Of a DNA stretch of 64,000 nt, positions 32,915 to 45,320 are shown one piece after another. A model generated the notes under the pieces. That model saw only the letters and a program-made list of their open reading frames with translations, made no database searches and was not told where the DNA came from. The position numbers and the translations under genes are program-made. The DNA is taken from contig CM043955.1 of the NCBI GenBank assembly GCA_014529385.2, positions 135,604,108 through 135,668,107 on the forward strand, read 5' to 3'. The stretch is from Adiantum capillus-veneris (Eukaryota; Streptophyta; Polypodiopsida; Polypodiales; Pteridaceae). Position 1 is the first letter of the stretch. Each line of letters starts with the position of its first letter.

Positions 32915-33095
32915 TGTGGTGATGATTGGTTGACAGTTGGCAAGAGTGTGAGCAATGAGGACTAGGATTGGATCTCGTGAGAGAGGGACTAAGGTCGAGC
33001 GGTCATGTGTGGTGATGATTGGTTGACGGTTGGCGAGAGCATGAGCAATGAGAACCAGGATTGGATCTAGTGAGAGAGGGACCAAGCTTGAGAAT
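32915..33095 (+). repeat. two tandem copies of a 93-bp unit
   Basis: The unit starting TGTGGTGATGATTGGTTGAC begins at 32915 and again at 33008. Both copies include AGGATTGGATCT and GTGAGAGAGGGAC, and they differ by about ten substitutions. No coding role is evident. Confidence 0.85.
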
Positions 33096-33548
33096 TCATG
33101 TGGGGCCATTCAACTGAGGGCGTGGGTAGGGCTATGAGTGTATTAAATGCAGCTAAGAATCTCACAAAAAGTCACCAAAACCTGCAATGTCATAGTGGGC
33201 ACAAGGGGTGTAACGAGGCTGAAGGGCAACAAAGCAAGAGAGTTGGAGAGACGTGTGGATTAAGGGCAGGCCGTGGCCAACAAGTGGGCAATTGGAGGCA
33301 AGATTTTTAAGGTAGAGCACAACTTTATGTCATTTTCGTTTAAAAAATACTCCCTTAAAAAGGGAGGTTCCCATGGCAAGCTGTTTGAGTGTACATTTGT
33401 GTGTGTCAGTGAGTTTGAGCCAAGGTAGGCAATGCATGATGAGCACTAAGCATGTGTGTATGATGAGAGTCGCATCACAAGTAAGATGTGAGTGAATTCA
33501 TGAGTTGATATAAAGTTATGACCAAGAATGAGAGAGAGAGAAGCACGA

Positions 33549-33592
33549 GTGTGTGTGTGTGTGCGCGCGCGCGTGCGTGCGTGTGTGTGTGT
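33549..33592 (+). repeat. alternating GT/GC purine-pyrimidine repeat
   Basis: The run of GT, then GC, then GTGC, then GT units is a strictly alternating purine-pyrimidine tract of about 44 bp. Such tracts can adopt Z-DNA. Confidence 0.85.
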
Positions 33593-33599
33593 AGCAGTT

Positions 33600-36500
33600 C
33601 TAAATATATAAAATTATACACAAACGAACACTAACTGTTCACAGACAACAATTCTAGAAAAGTACAGTGGCTTTGCACAGTAATTTATTTACAGTTGAAA
33701 ATAAATTATGTACAAGGTAATGAAGATAACAAAATACAGCTCAAGTATCCTTAAGCCCAAAGTCTGGGAAATCTTGTATCACACTACGAGATCCACCATT
33801 TGTTAAGAATTGGACGTTTTAATCAAGGAAGGTAGCCCTCACCTGCACCCATAGCCACAAGAAAACAATTCGTTAGCACGTGACTGTACGCAGGTGATGC
33901 TGGGCATCCCAGTTGTTATCCATGTCACCATAAAAAAAACATAGTTCTTAACTTTAAATATATGATTTTTTTATTTAAAAAAATGGTAAGAACGAAGATC
34001 CTTGGCTTCTCGGCCAATCTGATACAGACGGTACCCAACCCCATAGAGCAGCCATAAATTCTGTTTTATTTTTTTCAAACAGCGTAATATTACCAATCTT
34101 AAAAAAAATTAAGTAGTAAAACAAATTTCCAGAACTTCATCCTTAACAAGATCATTCCATTTGAAAAAATACCCACTACCTTGTCTATCAACAACATTTG
34201 TAATAGAGCCTCATCTTCGGGACTTATTTTATAATCGGGCTGAGATATCCCCCAAAATACTTTTAGTTTTAACCACTTATTACCTAGCGGAGATACCCCT
34301 TCTTTAGAGAAAAATCATAACATTATTCCCAAAGTTCCTTATTTTTATGTTATGTCATTCCTACTGCTGCCATATGCCAGCTAACAAATGTATACTACAA
34401 TATGTTGGACCACTTAGTCATAGTGAGCCAACTTAGACTCGGTCCAGAAAATTTTTTTTACCAGTCTCAGGTTATGCCCAGCCAAGGGGAACTGTATGCC
34501 ATGCTCAACATCATATCATGCATTCCTTCCTATCAACTATCAGAAGTTAGGGTAGTAACACTGAAGTAATCTGTAAATTCAGAGTATCCTTCTAGTTAAA
34601 TCCGAAAAAAACCTTTGCTATAAAAAACATCAGATTTAACCAGCCAGGATCCACTTAAGGTCACTATATGTTTTACCTTGTGGTATCGAGATCAAACTTA
34701 CTAGTAAGATGTTAGGTAAGGCCAAGTGCCTATATACTTTAAATGAAAAAAAGAAGCCAGCAGAAGAAGTTAAAAAGGATTTGAGAAGCCAAGGTTCGAC
34801 CAAACTTCTGCTATCAGAAATCTGTTACCTCTTTGAACTAAGTGATAGGTTAATCAGAACCTACCTCTATGACAATGCTGAAAAAACCAGTTAAAACTTG
34901 CATTTTATTTAACCTTAGTCCGGTATGTGAAGTCAGCATCAAGGGCACCATACCCGAAGCCGGTACACAGAATAACCTTTTTAGCCGCTTCAGTACACTA
35001 GGCTACCGGAAAACAAAGTTGAGTTTTTTTTATAAAAAAACTCATTTAATCTTATAGTCGGGTATGCGAAACCTATCACATACCCTACTGTAAAGTAATA
35101 TGCCTGGCCACTATTTCCACAAAAAAAAAGTTTCGAATGACCTTTGAATCCTCTCAAGTAGTTTTTTTTTTTTTTAATAGGCACCAGATTTTAGTAACAG
35201 ATTCAATCTCGGGTAAGTCCTTTTTTCCGAAATTACCTCAGCAAAGTCACCAAACTAATCCAACCACTTACAAATATCTCATTCTTTTAGTGTAAGACAT
35301 GTTATTTTCAGATCTGCAGTACACCATTCATGAGTACATTACCCTTTTGAGTAACAATATTACCCGAGTCAACACTATATACCCTTCATGTCCTTTATCC
35401 TCATTTTTATGCTGTCAAAGGATAAGACATACACCTGGCAATCTGCTTTTTTCCAAAAAAAATTATATAGGACATACAAAAAAACCAGTTAGACAGTCTC
35501 CCCTCTTTTTTAATTTTATTTCCATCAAACATTACTCAGTAGATACTGGTTTATTTTAACGCATTCTTCATGCCAAGAAGAGCCATGTTTCGGAGCCAGT
35601 CTCCCAGTACTTTTACATAGCAAAAACACATCTTTAGTCGAGCAAAACCCCATTCCATATACTTTTCTCCCTATGAATTTTTTTAAAGAATAGTCATCAG
35701 AGCAAGAAAAAGCCGTCTACTTACCTGGTTTTTTTTAAACAAAGTATCAGAATTAAAAAATCTTGTTAACGTGAAGATTAGGAGGTAATTCTTAGTTTAA
35801 CTTGAGCCATCCATGCTTCTTCTCTTACCAGTAAGAGTCAGATTCCAGAGCTAGGTTGTTTATTTTATGAAAACAAACACCATCAGTCAAACGGATAACA
35901 CATGCCAGACTCTAGAGATAATTTCAGCTTGTCACAAGAAAAAGGTCAGTATCCAACAACAAATCAGAAAATATCCTTTAATTTATTCCAAGTTTCTTCA
36001 TTCCAAAATTCGATACCTGTAATCTGAGTCTACTCAGTCTGAGGTCAGCTCATGTAAATAACTGTACTCCGACTCCTTAGTATTTACAGCAGACATAAGT
36101 TTCTGACATTATAAGCACACTATTTTTTGCTTATTTATTTTTTAGAACTTTGTGAATCTCTGGCTCTATGTAAAGACCAACGAGACATACATCAACTAGT
36201 TGATCAAACCCAGCTTATCATTACATTTTCCACTGCAGTCCGCTCTATAAACATGCCTTTAGACATGCTCACGTCATTTTATTCCATATCCGACAGTGTC
36301 AGACTAAACCCTTCAAGAAACGATATAAAAAACCAGATTTTTCTTTCCCCATCCACTGATTTCACGGACCATACACATTAGTTAAAGCAAAACCATAACT
36401 TGCATTGATGACAAGGCAAGCCAATCGTATATATCTCCTCATACACCATTCACATGAAAGCTCAGTATCCGGAGATAATTTAACAAGTTTTTTTAAGAAA

Positions 36501-37490
36501 TTTCCAGAAAACAGTCTTAGCAAAGCTACATAGTGTATAAAGAAATTCCTTAGAGCAAGACAGAAAATTTTTGTTAACCTGAAGATTAGGAGACGATAAC
36601 GCCTCCACACTTGCTTTCTCCGATTTTTTCGGCATGTTTGAGCCACAACCAGCAGTAGATGAATACGTAAAGTTTTTGAAATAACACACGCAGGAAAATG
36701 ATAACAGAGACGCAGCTATGTGAGTATGATAACTCACCTTAGAAGTCAAGTTTAAATAGTTGATGCTCCTCTGCAGCAGACGCGACAGTTGAGTTGGACC
36801 GGTTAAGCCCCCAATCGAGGACGTCAGTCCAGGCACGTACATCAGTATCCCCCATAGCCTACGACCCGGAGGCATAATCCAGAGGTTTAGAAGGTAAGAT
36901 TCCACAATATCAGCCCTACTTCTCAAGAAAACATGGCGGGGAAGTCTGTCATCGCCGGCCTTTCCAAAAAACCCTACGCGGTGGCGTGCAGAGAATGCAA
37001 GAAGGACCATAAGCCACGCTTACAGAAATTTAAGGATTTGTACTGAGACCAAGTAATGTGAAGCCAAGTTGGACAGTCACCTCTACAATGGTATAGCATA
37101 TATTCCCATACAAAGCCCGGTTTTTATTCACTAGACGTGATTAAATACGGTGTCGGGCATACACACCCCAGTAGGTATTTTTTATCTGCTATCCTAGCAT
37201 GACCTTAGAAGTAAGTGGTTTTCACCAATTTATTTGTAAAGCCTGGTCAGACAGACTTCATCACCCCAAGGTAACATTTAAATAGCAATGATTCCCATAT
37301 TCATACCCAGGTCTCTAGACCCATATCTAGTAAGCTGTATCAGGTCTCGGGTATACTGTAGGTATTTATACATGCTATCCATGCCCTCTGCAAGGCTTCC
37401 ACCCGCACCATAATGTGAAAAAAACCTTTTAAAATGTGAGAGACACCACCATATTAGGCACACTTTCCTAAAAAGGTTTTTTATTAGAGA
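33600..37490. other. compositionally distinct unassigned block
   Basis: This block differs from its surroundings in having many A or T homopolymers of 6-14 bases and scattered ATACCC/GGGTAT motifs (near 34950, 35060, 35080, 35378, 37303 and 37347). It has no retrotransposon frame. A 29-bp sequence around TTGTTAAC[G/C]TGAAGATTAGGAG occurs at about 35762 and 36571. The block ends where the chromovirus pol begins. It could be a non-coding part of a DNA transposon or long introns, but I see no terminal repeats that prove either. Confidence 0.4.
36579..36635 (-). other. possible short first coding exon, minus strand
   Basis: An ATG at 36635 opens a 19-codon frame (MPKKSEKASVEALSSPNLQ) that ends exactly at a CAG/GTTAAC donor. 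Upstream on the minus strand is a CG-richer, leader-like stretch (36640-37010). The last 20 bases and donor recur at 35762-35790. No downstream exon is identified, so this is only a candidate. Confidence 0.2.
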
Positions 37491-37493
37491 TGG

Positions 37494-40400
37494 TTGGTCA
37501 AATATAAAACCCCAAGTATAGAGTATCATTCCCGAGTTTGGCATTCTTCATCTATTTTTCATCCTTGGTGTATTATGGCCTACTGTCATGACCAAGTTCT
37601 TTTCATAGCAACAGCACATCTCTTTATGTCAAATGAATCTATACGTCGAGCAACATTACTCCATTATGAACAGCATCTATTCCCGCAGCTAGGAACCTCT
37701 GTTTCTCAAACAAAGTGGTGTGATAGGAATCAAGAAGAGTTAGACTTGTCTACTTTTCTAAAAGGATTCCAAGATGTGTTCATCGATGATATCCCTATGG
37801 ACCTACCTCCAAAACGAGGGGATGATGACCATCGTATTGAGCTCCTTCCAGGAAGCTCACCGCCTAACAAACCTCCTTATCGAGTCTCACAAGCTCAACA
37901 AGAGGAGATTATGAGGCAAGTACAGGAATTGGTAGACAAAGGGATGGTGAGGCCTAGTTCCTCTCCCTTTTGTTCTCCAGTCCTTTTAGTGCAAAAGAAA
38001 GATGGTACATACCGTATGTGTGTGGACTATCGAGCACTAAACCATATCACTATCAAAAACAGATTTCCCGTGCCTCGGGTAGAAGATCTGTTTGATAAAC
38101 TACAAGGCTCTACCTACTTCAGTAGGATTGACCTTAAGAGTGGCTATCATCAAATAAGGATAGTGGATGAAGATATCCTAAAGATCGCGTTTCGCACAAC
38201 ATTTGGTCTTTATGAATATCTAGTCATGCCTTTTGGCTTGACTAATGCACCAGCTACTTTCAACCGTCTCATGGAGAAAATTTTTAGACCATATCGTAAA
38301 TTCACTGGAGTGTTCTTTGATGATATCATCATCTACTCCAAATCTTTGGAGGAACATAAGCAACATCTCCAAGTGATTTTTCAAGCCTTGAGGGAGAACA
38401 AACTTTTTCTCAACCAAAAGAAAAGTGAATTCTTCCTTCAAGAGATTCAATATCTAGGTCATATTATCTCTCACGATGGTATTTGTATGGATCCATCAAA
38501 GTTAGAGGTAATAAAATCATGGCCTAACCCAAGGAATCTACATGAGCTAAGAAGCTTTATTGGTATGTGTCCATACTATAGACGCTTCATAGCAAAATTC
38601 TCTCAAGTAGCAGGACCACTACACGACTTAACAAAGAAGAACGTTAAGTTTGTATGGACTGCTAAGGAGCAAAATGCTTTTGAAAAACTCAAAGAGAATC
38701 TTACTTCCCAACCAGTCCTCGTGCTTCCGGATCTCTCAAAGCCATTTGAGGTCCAATGTGATGCGTGTGGTGATTGCCTTGGAGCGGTTTTGCTTCAAGA
38801 AGGGCATGCCATAGCATATGAGAGCCGAAGGCTCAATAGTGATGAACGAGTCTTGGGCATTTATGAGAAAGAGCTTTTAGCTGTTCTACATGCCCTAGAC
38901 ACATGGAAGCACTACCTATTGGGGACTCCATTTATCCTACGAACCGACCACCAAAGTCTCAAGTATTTCATGACGCAAACCAAGCTTTCCGACAAACAAA
39001 TGAGGTGGGAAAATTTTCTTTCGCAATTTAATTTCCATATTGCTCACATAGATGGTAAGCACAATCAAGTTGCCGATGCACTTTCACGACGACCAAAAGT
39101 TAATGCGGTGTCTATAGCTACTCACAATGATCTATCCTCTATGATAGATGAGTATGCTACTGACCCTGACTTTAGAGACATAATGTCAGCCCTTGCTTTG
39201 GGGAAGAAAGAGGAACCATTCACCTTGCAGGATGGTTATCTTCTCCACGGCAATAGGCTATGTGTTACCCATTCCCTTCGTGAGAAGGTTATGTATGAAT
39301 CCCATGCTCCTCCATATGCAGGGCATAGAGGTATTCAACCTACTCTCCGAGGAGTAGAGACGTATTTCTATTGGCCTACCATGAAAGTGGACATACAAGA
39401 GTATGTTTCAAAATGTGTAGTATGCCAAAAGACCAAGTATGATAGAGGGAAGCAACCTGGATTACTCCAGCCATTGCCTATTCCAAATTCACCATGGGAG
39501 AGTATATCCATGGATTTCATCTTTGGATTACCCAAGTCTATCCATGGGAATACAGGAATATGGACAATAGTCGACAGGTTTAGCAAGCAAGCACATTTTA
39601 TTCCTGTCAAAAAGACTATTAAGGCACATCAAATGGCAACTCTCTTCATATCTCAGATTTTCAAGCACCATGGATTACCCACATCCATCGTGTCAGATAG
39701 AGATCCTAGAATGACCAGTAATTTCTGGAAAGGTCTCTTTGAAAATCTAGGAACAAGATTGAATTTCTCTTCGGCCTATCACCCACAAACGGATGGCCAA
39801 AGTGAGATAGCCAATCTTACGATACTCGATCTACTCAAGACTTATGTTACCGAAGTAGATCAACGCTCACAATGAGAAAAGTATTTACCTCTAGTAGAGT
39901 ATGCCTACAATAATACTGTACATACTTCTACGAGGAAAGCACCTTTCGAGATCATAGAGGGGAGACCTAAAAGTCCCTTGCTACTCAAAGTACATGGGAA
40001 GATCTTCGCCGCCGATGAGTATAGCCGTGACCTACAAAAATCTTTCAAAAGATTAGGGAGGCTATAGCCATCTCTCAACAAAGGCAAAAAGCTGTTGTTG
40101 ATAAGCACAGAAGAGCCTTAATGTTCAAAGAAAATGATTGGGTCTTACTCAAGTTTCCTAAGGCTCCGTTAAGGCAAACGACGGGCAAAAATCCTACAGG
40201 CCATCAAAAGTATTATGCTAAACTAGCAAAAAGATACTATGGTCCTTTCCAAATCTTGAAGCCCATCACTGAGACTGCTTATCAACTCAAGTTGCCCAAC
40301 CATTGTCTTATACACAATGCCTTTCATGTAAGCCTACTTAAGCCCTACAAAGGAGATCCACCAACTGAACCAATTATTGAAGATCCTCCCGAAGTTGAAG

Positions 40401-40534
40401 ACCAAGAAGAGGTGCTACAACCCGAAGCTGTCCTTCGGCATGAAGACAAGGTACTACGACATGGTAAGATAATCCGACAGTATCTTATTAAGTTCAAAAA
40501 TTATCCTTTTGAAGATGCTAGATAGATGCAAGGG
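37494..40534 (+). pseudogene. pol: chromovirus pol: RT, RNase H, integrase, chromodomain
   Basis: A 793-residue frame (37494-39875) carries RT (MDLPPKRGDDDHRIEL, KKDGTYRMCVDYRALN, FSRIDLKSGYHQIR, active site FFDDII), RNase H (CDACGDCLGAVL, EKELLAVLHAL, RTDHQSL, then VADALSR), the integrase zinc domain (AGHRG...CVVCQKTK) and the core (Asp in SMDFIFGLP, Asp in VSDRDPRM, Glu in GQSEIANLT). A single nonsense codon at 39873 and a frameshift near 40045 break the C-terminal part. Frame 40121-40525 ends in a chromodomain (YLIKFKNYPFEDA), whose final Trp codon is now a stop. The chromodomain steers insertion to heterochromatin. Gag and protease are missing. Confidence 0.92.
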
Positions 40535-40929
40535 GTACAACTTAAGGATAGTATGAACCTTGTCAATGCTTACAATGCTACATTAGAGTAAGCAAATGTA
40601 CAAATTTCTTTTAAATGACTCATGTTTTTGTCTTATAAGACTAGTCCTCTTTTTAATTGTGCACAAATTTAACTAGTATGCATGCTTAGAATCATGTTTG
40701 TAATGACGACGTCTCTCAAACACCAAGTAGAATTTGTCACTCTACTTTGGGAGAATGAAATGGACTAAAAAGCAGACATGCTTGCGGCAACTATGTCTCC
40801 CAAGCACCAAATGGATTAGTCATCCATCTTGGAAAGATGTCGTAGGGTAAAAAAGGGATCCTTTACCTGCTAAGTACGATTGACTAATGACTAAGGCTTT
40901 ATCTCTTCTACCTCATAGTCGAGGACGAC

Positions 40930-40948
40930 TATGATTTCAAGAGAGAGG
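40930..40948 (+). other. chromovirus polypurine tract
   Basis: The sequence after the GAGGACGAC block ends in TTTCAAGAGAGAGG, directly before the LTR-like start TAATGTCATAAAATC. This layout is common in plant chromoviruses. Confidence 0.6.
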
Positions 40949-42350
40949 TAATGTCATAAAATCTAATATCTAACCAACCCAAATGATTTTCTCATATTAA
41001 ATTGATCACTTAATGTGGGAGAATAAACGGGAACAAGTGTTAAGATATAGATATGTGCTTATAGATCTATCTCAACACGGGGCCAATAGTAAAGGGGCCC
41101 AAATGGGAGATGGTGTATCAAGAGCAAGGCTAACCAATGGAGCATAAGACCTTAGGGTTAGCTTCATTGAAGACCTCCAATAATGTGTGTAAAAGTCCTT
41201 TGACCTTAGGTAAGCTAGGGTTGAGCTTGAGGTGGGAACCCGGCCCAAGCTCGAGGTGTTTGTCCTGCTTGAGGTGCTTGTCGTGCTTGAGGTGTTTGTC
41301 CTGCTTGAGGTGCTTGATTAAGGTACTTGAGGTGCTTGACTTACTCCATGCTTGAGGTGCTTGACTTGCCGCTTGAGGTGCCTTGACATGCTTTCCTGAG
41401 ATGCTTGTGGGAATACCCCCTAGTCCAAGTGCTTTGTCATGCTTGATGACTAAGGTGCTTGAGCTCCTAAAGTCAAAAGCATCCCTACAAGAGGGGGGGC
41501 GAGCCCTTTTCCTAGGGATTAGAGAGAGAACACACACTCACACTCACAAGGGAAGCCCCAGCTTGAAGAGGCAGCAAGGACACATGTCAGGTCCCTACCC
41601 ATGTTACCTTCATGTGTTGCTTGAAGCCTATTGGCTAGTCTTCAAAGGGGTCCAATGATAAATTACTTGAATTATCTAATTGTTTTTTCATTTATCAAGT
41701 CCTCTCTCTCAAAGGGGAAAGGGGGACACTTGTCCCAAGGCTATCCCTGTTGCTTGTAATGGTTTCTGCTTGTGATTGGCTAGGTCTGGAGGGGTCCAAT
41801 GAGCTTCAAGCATGAGCTACAAGGGGGGGTCGACCCAAGCAAGCTAGGGGGGTGCTTAGGGGGTATACTCACCCACACACACTCACAAGCACTCTCATTG
41901 TGTACTATGCAAAGTGCAAGAGCTCCCTCTCCTTCTCCAAGCAAGTAGAGGTTGAGAGCCTACACCAACACTCTTGGCTATGGAGTGCAAATCCAACCAA
42001 GAGCCATGCTTCGATGCTTAAGCTTGCCATCTCCTTCTTCTTCATTACTATGCTATTATGTATGCTAGCAACAAGAGTATGATAAGTGAGGAACTAATTC
42101 TTTCTCCTACGAAATGTTTCTTCTTCCTCTTCCCTACCCTCATTCCCTGCTAGCTCTCTCCACCTTCGAAGGTGTTTGAGGTCTTGGGACTGAGGCTTGG
42201 GATAGTTAAAGCTTTCTTCAAGTTTATGTTATGTTTGTGATGCATGAAGCCTTCCATCTTCATGGCATCACCTAGGTCACAAGGAACACAAAGACTGTAT
42301 TGTAACAAGTCTCTCTTTATGGGAGAAATCATAATACAAATGCCTATTGG
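40949..42350 (+). repeat. probable chromovirus 3' LTR (right end uncertain)
   Basis: It starts after the polypurine tract and holds a CT-rich transcript-like zone (41880-42060). It includes the minisatellite at 41250. No second copy lies in the window, so the right boundary near 42350 is a guess from the change into gypsy E sequence. The short frames inside are not supported as genes. Confidence 0.45.
41250..41378 (+). repeat. 18-bp minisatellite, core GCTTGAGGTG
   Basis: Units such as CTGCTTGAGGTGCTTGTC and GTGCTTGAGGTGTTTGTC repeat with spacing 18 bp in the clear part. Degenerate copies extend to about 41460. On the minus strand it encodes a repetitive KHLK peptide, which is not a gene. 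Confidence 0.8.
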
Positions 42351-43104
42351 AGGGGGGACCGGCTCCACATAAATCCAGTCCTCAACTGTTGTCATGTTCT
42401 CTAAATTCTCTCTCTTGCAAAAGTATTGTCTATGCCAAGTTAACTAATTGCTATGATTATGTTGCTATCTTCAATTATGTCTACCCGCTATGCTCACAAA
42501 ATCATTTCTTGAAAGTACTCTCATTAAATTCCGCTACTCTCAAATTGAATAGGCAAATTCCATTACAGGAGAGATACAACATAATTTTTGTTCAGATAGT
42601 AACCATAGAACTGATCAAGGAACAACAAGATTTCTCTTATTACTACTATGATGCCACTAATGAATTGGAGGAGGACACACATATGATTGAGGAATCTAAC
42701 TCAGAAAAGGAGCACGTCAGGACCAAGCTGCTACTCAAGGGAGGGGAAGAAAAGCTTTTTGAGTTTTTGAATTAGCATTGTAAATGCCAACAAAGATATC
42801 GTAGGAAATGAGAGAACAAACTGAGAAGGAAACAAAATGTCTTAAATATTGGAGACAAAACTCAATTCCTGATGATGGTAGATACCAAAGATTATAACAA
42901 GGATAAGATCACAGGCATATACTGTTTAAAAAAACAGAGCAAAAAGCTAAGTATAAGGAGTAGAAACGAACCTTAAAGGAGGTTTGGACCATTAAAATGG
43001 AGTTTGAGAGTGATAAATCAGGGGCAATCAGTGTTTTGTCACATCATAAGAAGTATACTCTACAAAATCGACAAATCATAGTGAAGCAGTCAATGAGAGA
43101 GCCC
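42351..43104. other. transition into gypsy E, no clear domain
   Basis: The frame 42347-42775 has acidic, tyrosine-rich text without a motif. A purine run GGAGGGGGGACC occurs near 42350. The later part (42997 on) leads into the RT approach sequence of element E. Confidence 0.4.
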
Positions 43105-43839
43105 AAGGAACCTGGAAAATCCTATGAGGGTCTTGAAAATGCCAAAAGGATTAACTTAGGAGATCCTGAAGAAGAATCAAAGCCAACATACATAGCTACA
43201 AATTTGTCTCAGTAAGAGGAATAAATCCTCATTAAAACTCTCAAGGAATATAGGATGTCTTTGCTTGGTCTTACAAAGATCTTAAGGGAGTGGATCCTGA
43301 AATTTGTCAGCACTCTATCTCTATGAGAAATGGTGCTAAACCAAATAGACAAAGGCCCTACACCTACAATGAGACATTTGCTAAAAAGATCAAAGAAGAG
43401 ATACAAAAAACTCAAGGAAGCTAAGTTCATATACAAAATTGAACACATTGATTGGGGTATTGCCAATTGTGGGTACCAAAAAAGAACAAAAAACTCAGAG
43501 TGCATCAACCTCAAGAAGGTGAATGTAGCTACCATGCGAGGAGATAACTATCATCTACCTATCATTGATCATGTTTTAGAGCAGGTAGCTAGAAAAGAAA
43601 CATATAGCTTTTTGGATGGATATTCTGGTTACAACCAGTTTGTCCTCTTCGTGGACCACCGAGACTTACTCTATTTGGTAAACAAGCCATGCAATATTGG
43701 TAGGATTGTAAGATGGTTTATGATTGACTTTACAGTGGTAGTCAAGAAGGGTACCATGCATCAACAAGCGGATTACCTTTCAAGGATCACTTTGGGGGAA
43801 CCCATAAAAGGAGTGGATAATGAGTTCCTAGATGTTTAA
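43105..43839 (+). pseudogene. pol: gypsy E: RT approach, partial RT and RNase H end
   Basis: Text before RT (RINLGDPEEESKPTYIATNLS near 43150-43212, then a WSYKDLKGVDPEI block in another frame) is typical of plant Tat/Athila-type elements. In frame 43330-43839, AKFIYKI, NYHLPIIDHVLEQVA and FLDGYSGYNQF give the RT fingers. The palm with the active-site Asp pair and most RNase H are missing. The frame then jumps to VDHRDLLYLVN and KGTMHQQADYLSRI, the end of RNase H. An internal deletion therefore removed about 250-300 residues. Confidence 0.75.
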
Positions 43840-43995
43840 TGATTCTCAATGGAAATGATTTCTAGATGGGATGATCATAGCTCAAGTAGATTTACAGATC
43901 CCACTTCCAATCACACCACAATTAATAAGGCAGTCGGCTTTGTATCACTTGTTGGCTAGAAGATTATATCAAAAAAAACAGATGGGATTCTACTT

Positions 43996-44264
43996 TTGTA
44001 CATAAACCCTGAGGAACAAGCAAACTACCTAAATCAAGCTCATACCACGCTAGTAGGAATTCATTTCTATAGAAGACCAGACTTTGAGATGACGAATTTG
44101 GTTAGGATTTTATTAGCCTACCGTGACAAGGGATGCTCATGCTTATGTAACCAATTGTTCCAAATACAAAGAAAGAGCAGCCATTCCACACACCACAACA
44201 TTCTAGACATCCATAACACCGAGGTGGAATAGATATTTGGTAGAATATTTGATAGATCAAAAGT
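43996..44264 (+). pseudogene. pol: gypsy E integrase region, part before the nested copia
   Basis: The decayed plus-strand text before the insertion resumes in the same frame directly after the TSD at 49259. The joined region leads into the integrase zinc domain. The copia D2 insertion at 44265 breaks it. Confidence 0.5.
44260..44264. other. target-site duplication AAAGT (left copy)
   Basis: AAAGT directly left of the D2 LTR is repeated exactly at 49259-49263 on the right. Confidence 0.88.
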
Positions 44265-44495
44265 TGTTGAAAATAGGGTTGCAGGGAAACACACATAGCT
44301 TGGAGAAGATGAAGAAGCTCAAGGCACACAACATAGAGTAGTATTACTTAGTGTGCAATGGAAAGATAAGTTAGCCCTAGAGTGATGGGTGTATATACAA
44401 TGCACGGGGATAGGGAAGCTCCTATGAAGGAAAAAATGCCTCGGTGGTCCTAAATGTGTTCACACGCATCACTACCACATATGTATGGTAAAACA
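44265..44495 (-). repeat. 3' LTR of copia D2
   Basis: It runs from TGTTGAAAATAGGG to GGTAAAACA on the plus strand, matching 49030-49258 with scattered substitutions. The minus-strand polypurine tract (TTCTAGGGGAAA) lies at 44496-44508. Confidence 0.9.
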
Positions 44496-45320
44496 TTTCC
44501 CCTAGAATTGATAGAGTGAATGAGAGCTGGCACATTAAGTATAGGGAAGTGCCATTCCTTGAGGACATGATCAATCCACAAAGGTGCATAAGCCCAAAGC
44601 TCTACGAAAAGCTTTGAACTTCTCATGAGACAATGCCTTTGTGAAAAGATATGCAAGGTTGTCCTATGTTGGCACATAAACCAAGCTGATCTCTCCTGCT
44701 AAGAGTCTCTCCGTGGACATAGTGATAATGCACCTCAATCTGCTTTGCGCGAGCATGAAAAACTGGGTTCCTCACAACTGTCAATGCGCTCTGATTGTTA
44801 GTGTAGATGGTGTTGGCATTGTCTTGTTTAACACCCAAATCATCCATAAGGCATCTGAGTCATACACACTCAATCATAGCTATGAAGATTGCCTTGTGCT
44901 CAACCTCACAACTGGAAGTGGCCACAGTAGGTTGCTTCTTGCTCAACCATGATATGCATGAACTACTGAGCATGAAACAAAAACCATTCATGGACACTCG
45001 CGTGTCATAACAACCAGCCCAATATGACATGTAAATATGGCGGCAATGTTCCCCCCTTTGGGATAAAACAACCCAAGATGTAAAGTGCCACTCAAGTAGC
45101 AAAAGATCCGCTTAACAGCTTGCCAATGCTTGGATCCTAAGCTAGGCATAAATCTACTCACTTGTGAGACTGCAAACTCAATATCTAGCCTCGTATTGCA
45201 TACATAAATAAGGCATCCAACACCAGTTTGGTAAAGAGTGACATCGGTAGGATCACCAACATCGTGAAGACTCAACTTCAAACCTGTAATGTGTTTGACA
45301 CAAGGCAATACCACCATCAT
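44450..45320 (-). pseudogene. pol: copia D2 RNase H and RT end
   Basis: The minus-strand frames 44988-45320, 44860-45102, 44623-44847 and 44450-44677 together give the RT end (IYVCNTRLDIEFAVSQV), SHIGLVVMTREC-type text, the RNase H motif SSCEVEHKAIF (the expected EAEY now reads EVEH) and YTNNQSALTV (the expected Asp is Asn). These changes and frameshifts show a dead RNase H. Confidence 0.82.

Noticed and set aside
33782-33791. CACTA-type transposon end
   Set aside because: CACTACGAGA resembles such an end, but no inverted partner or 3-bp duplication was found in the block.
33600-37490. Organelle-derived DNA
   Set aside because: It is AT-rich with long homopolymers, but I recognise no plastid or mitochondrial gene.
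41250-41378. CRISPR-like direct repeats
   Set aside because: Units are contiguous, without unique spacers of constant size, and the context is a plant retrotransposon.
41130-41537. KHLK-repeat protein on the minus strand
   Set aside because: It is the translation of an 18-bp minisatellite in a probable LTR.
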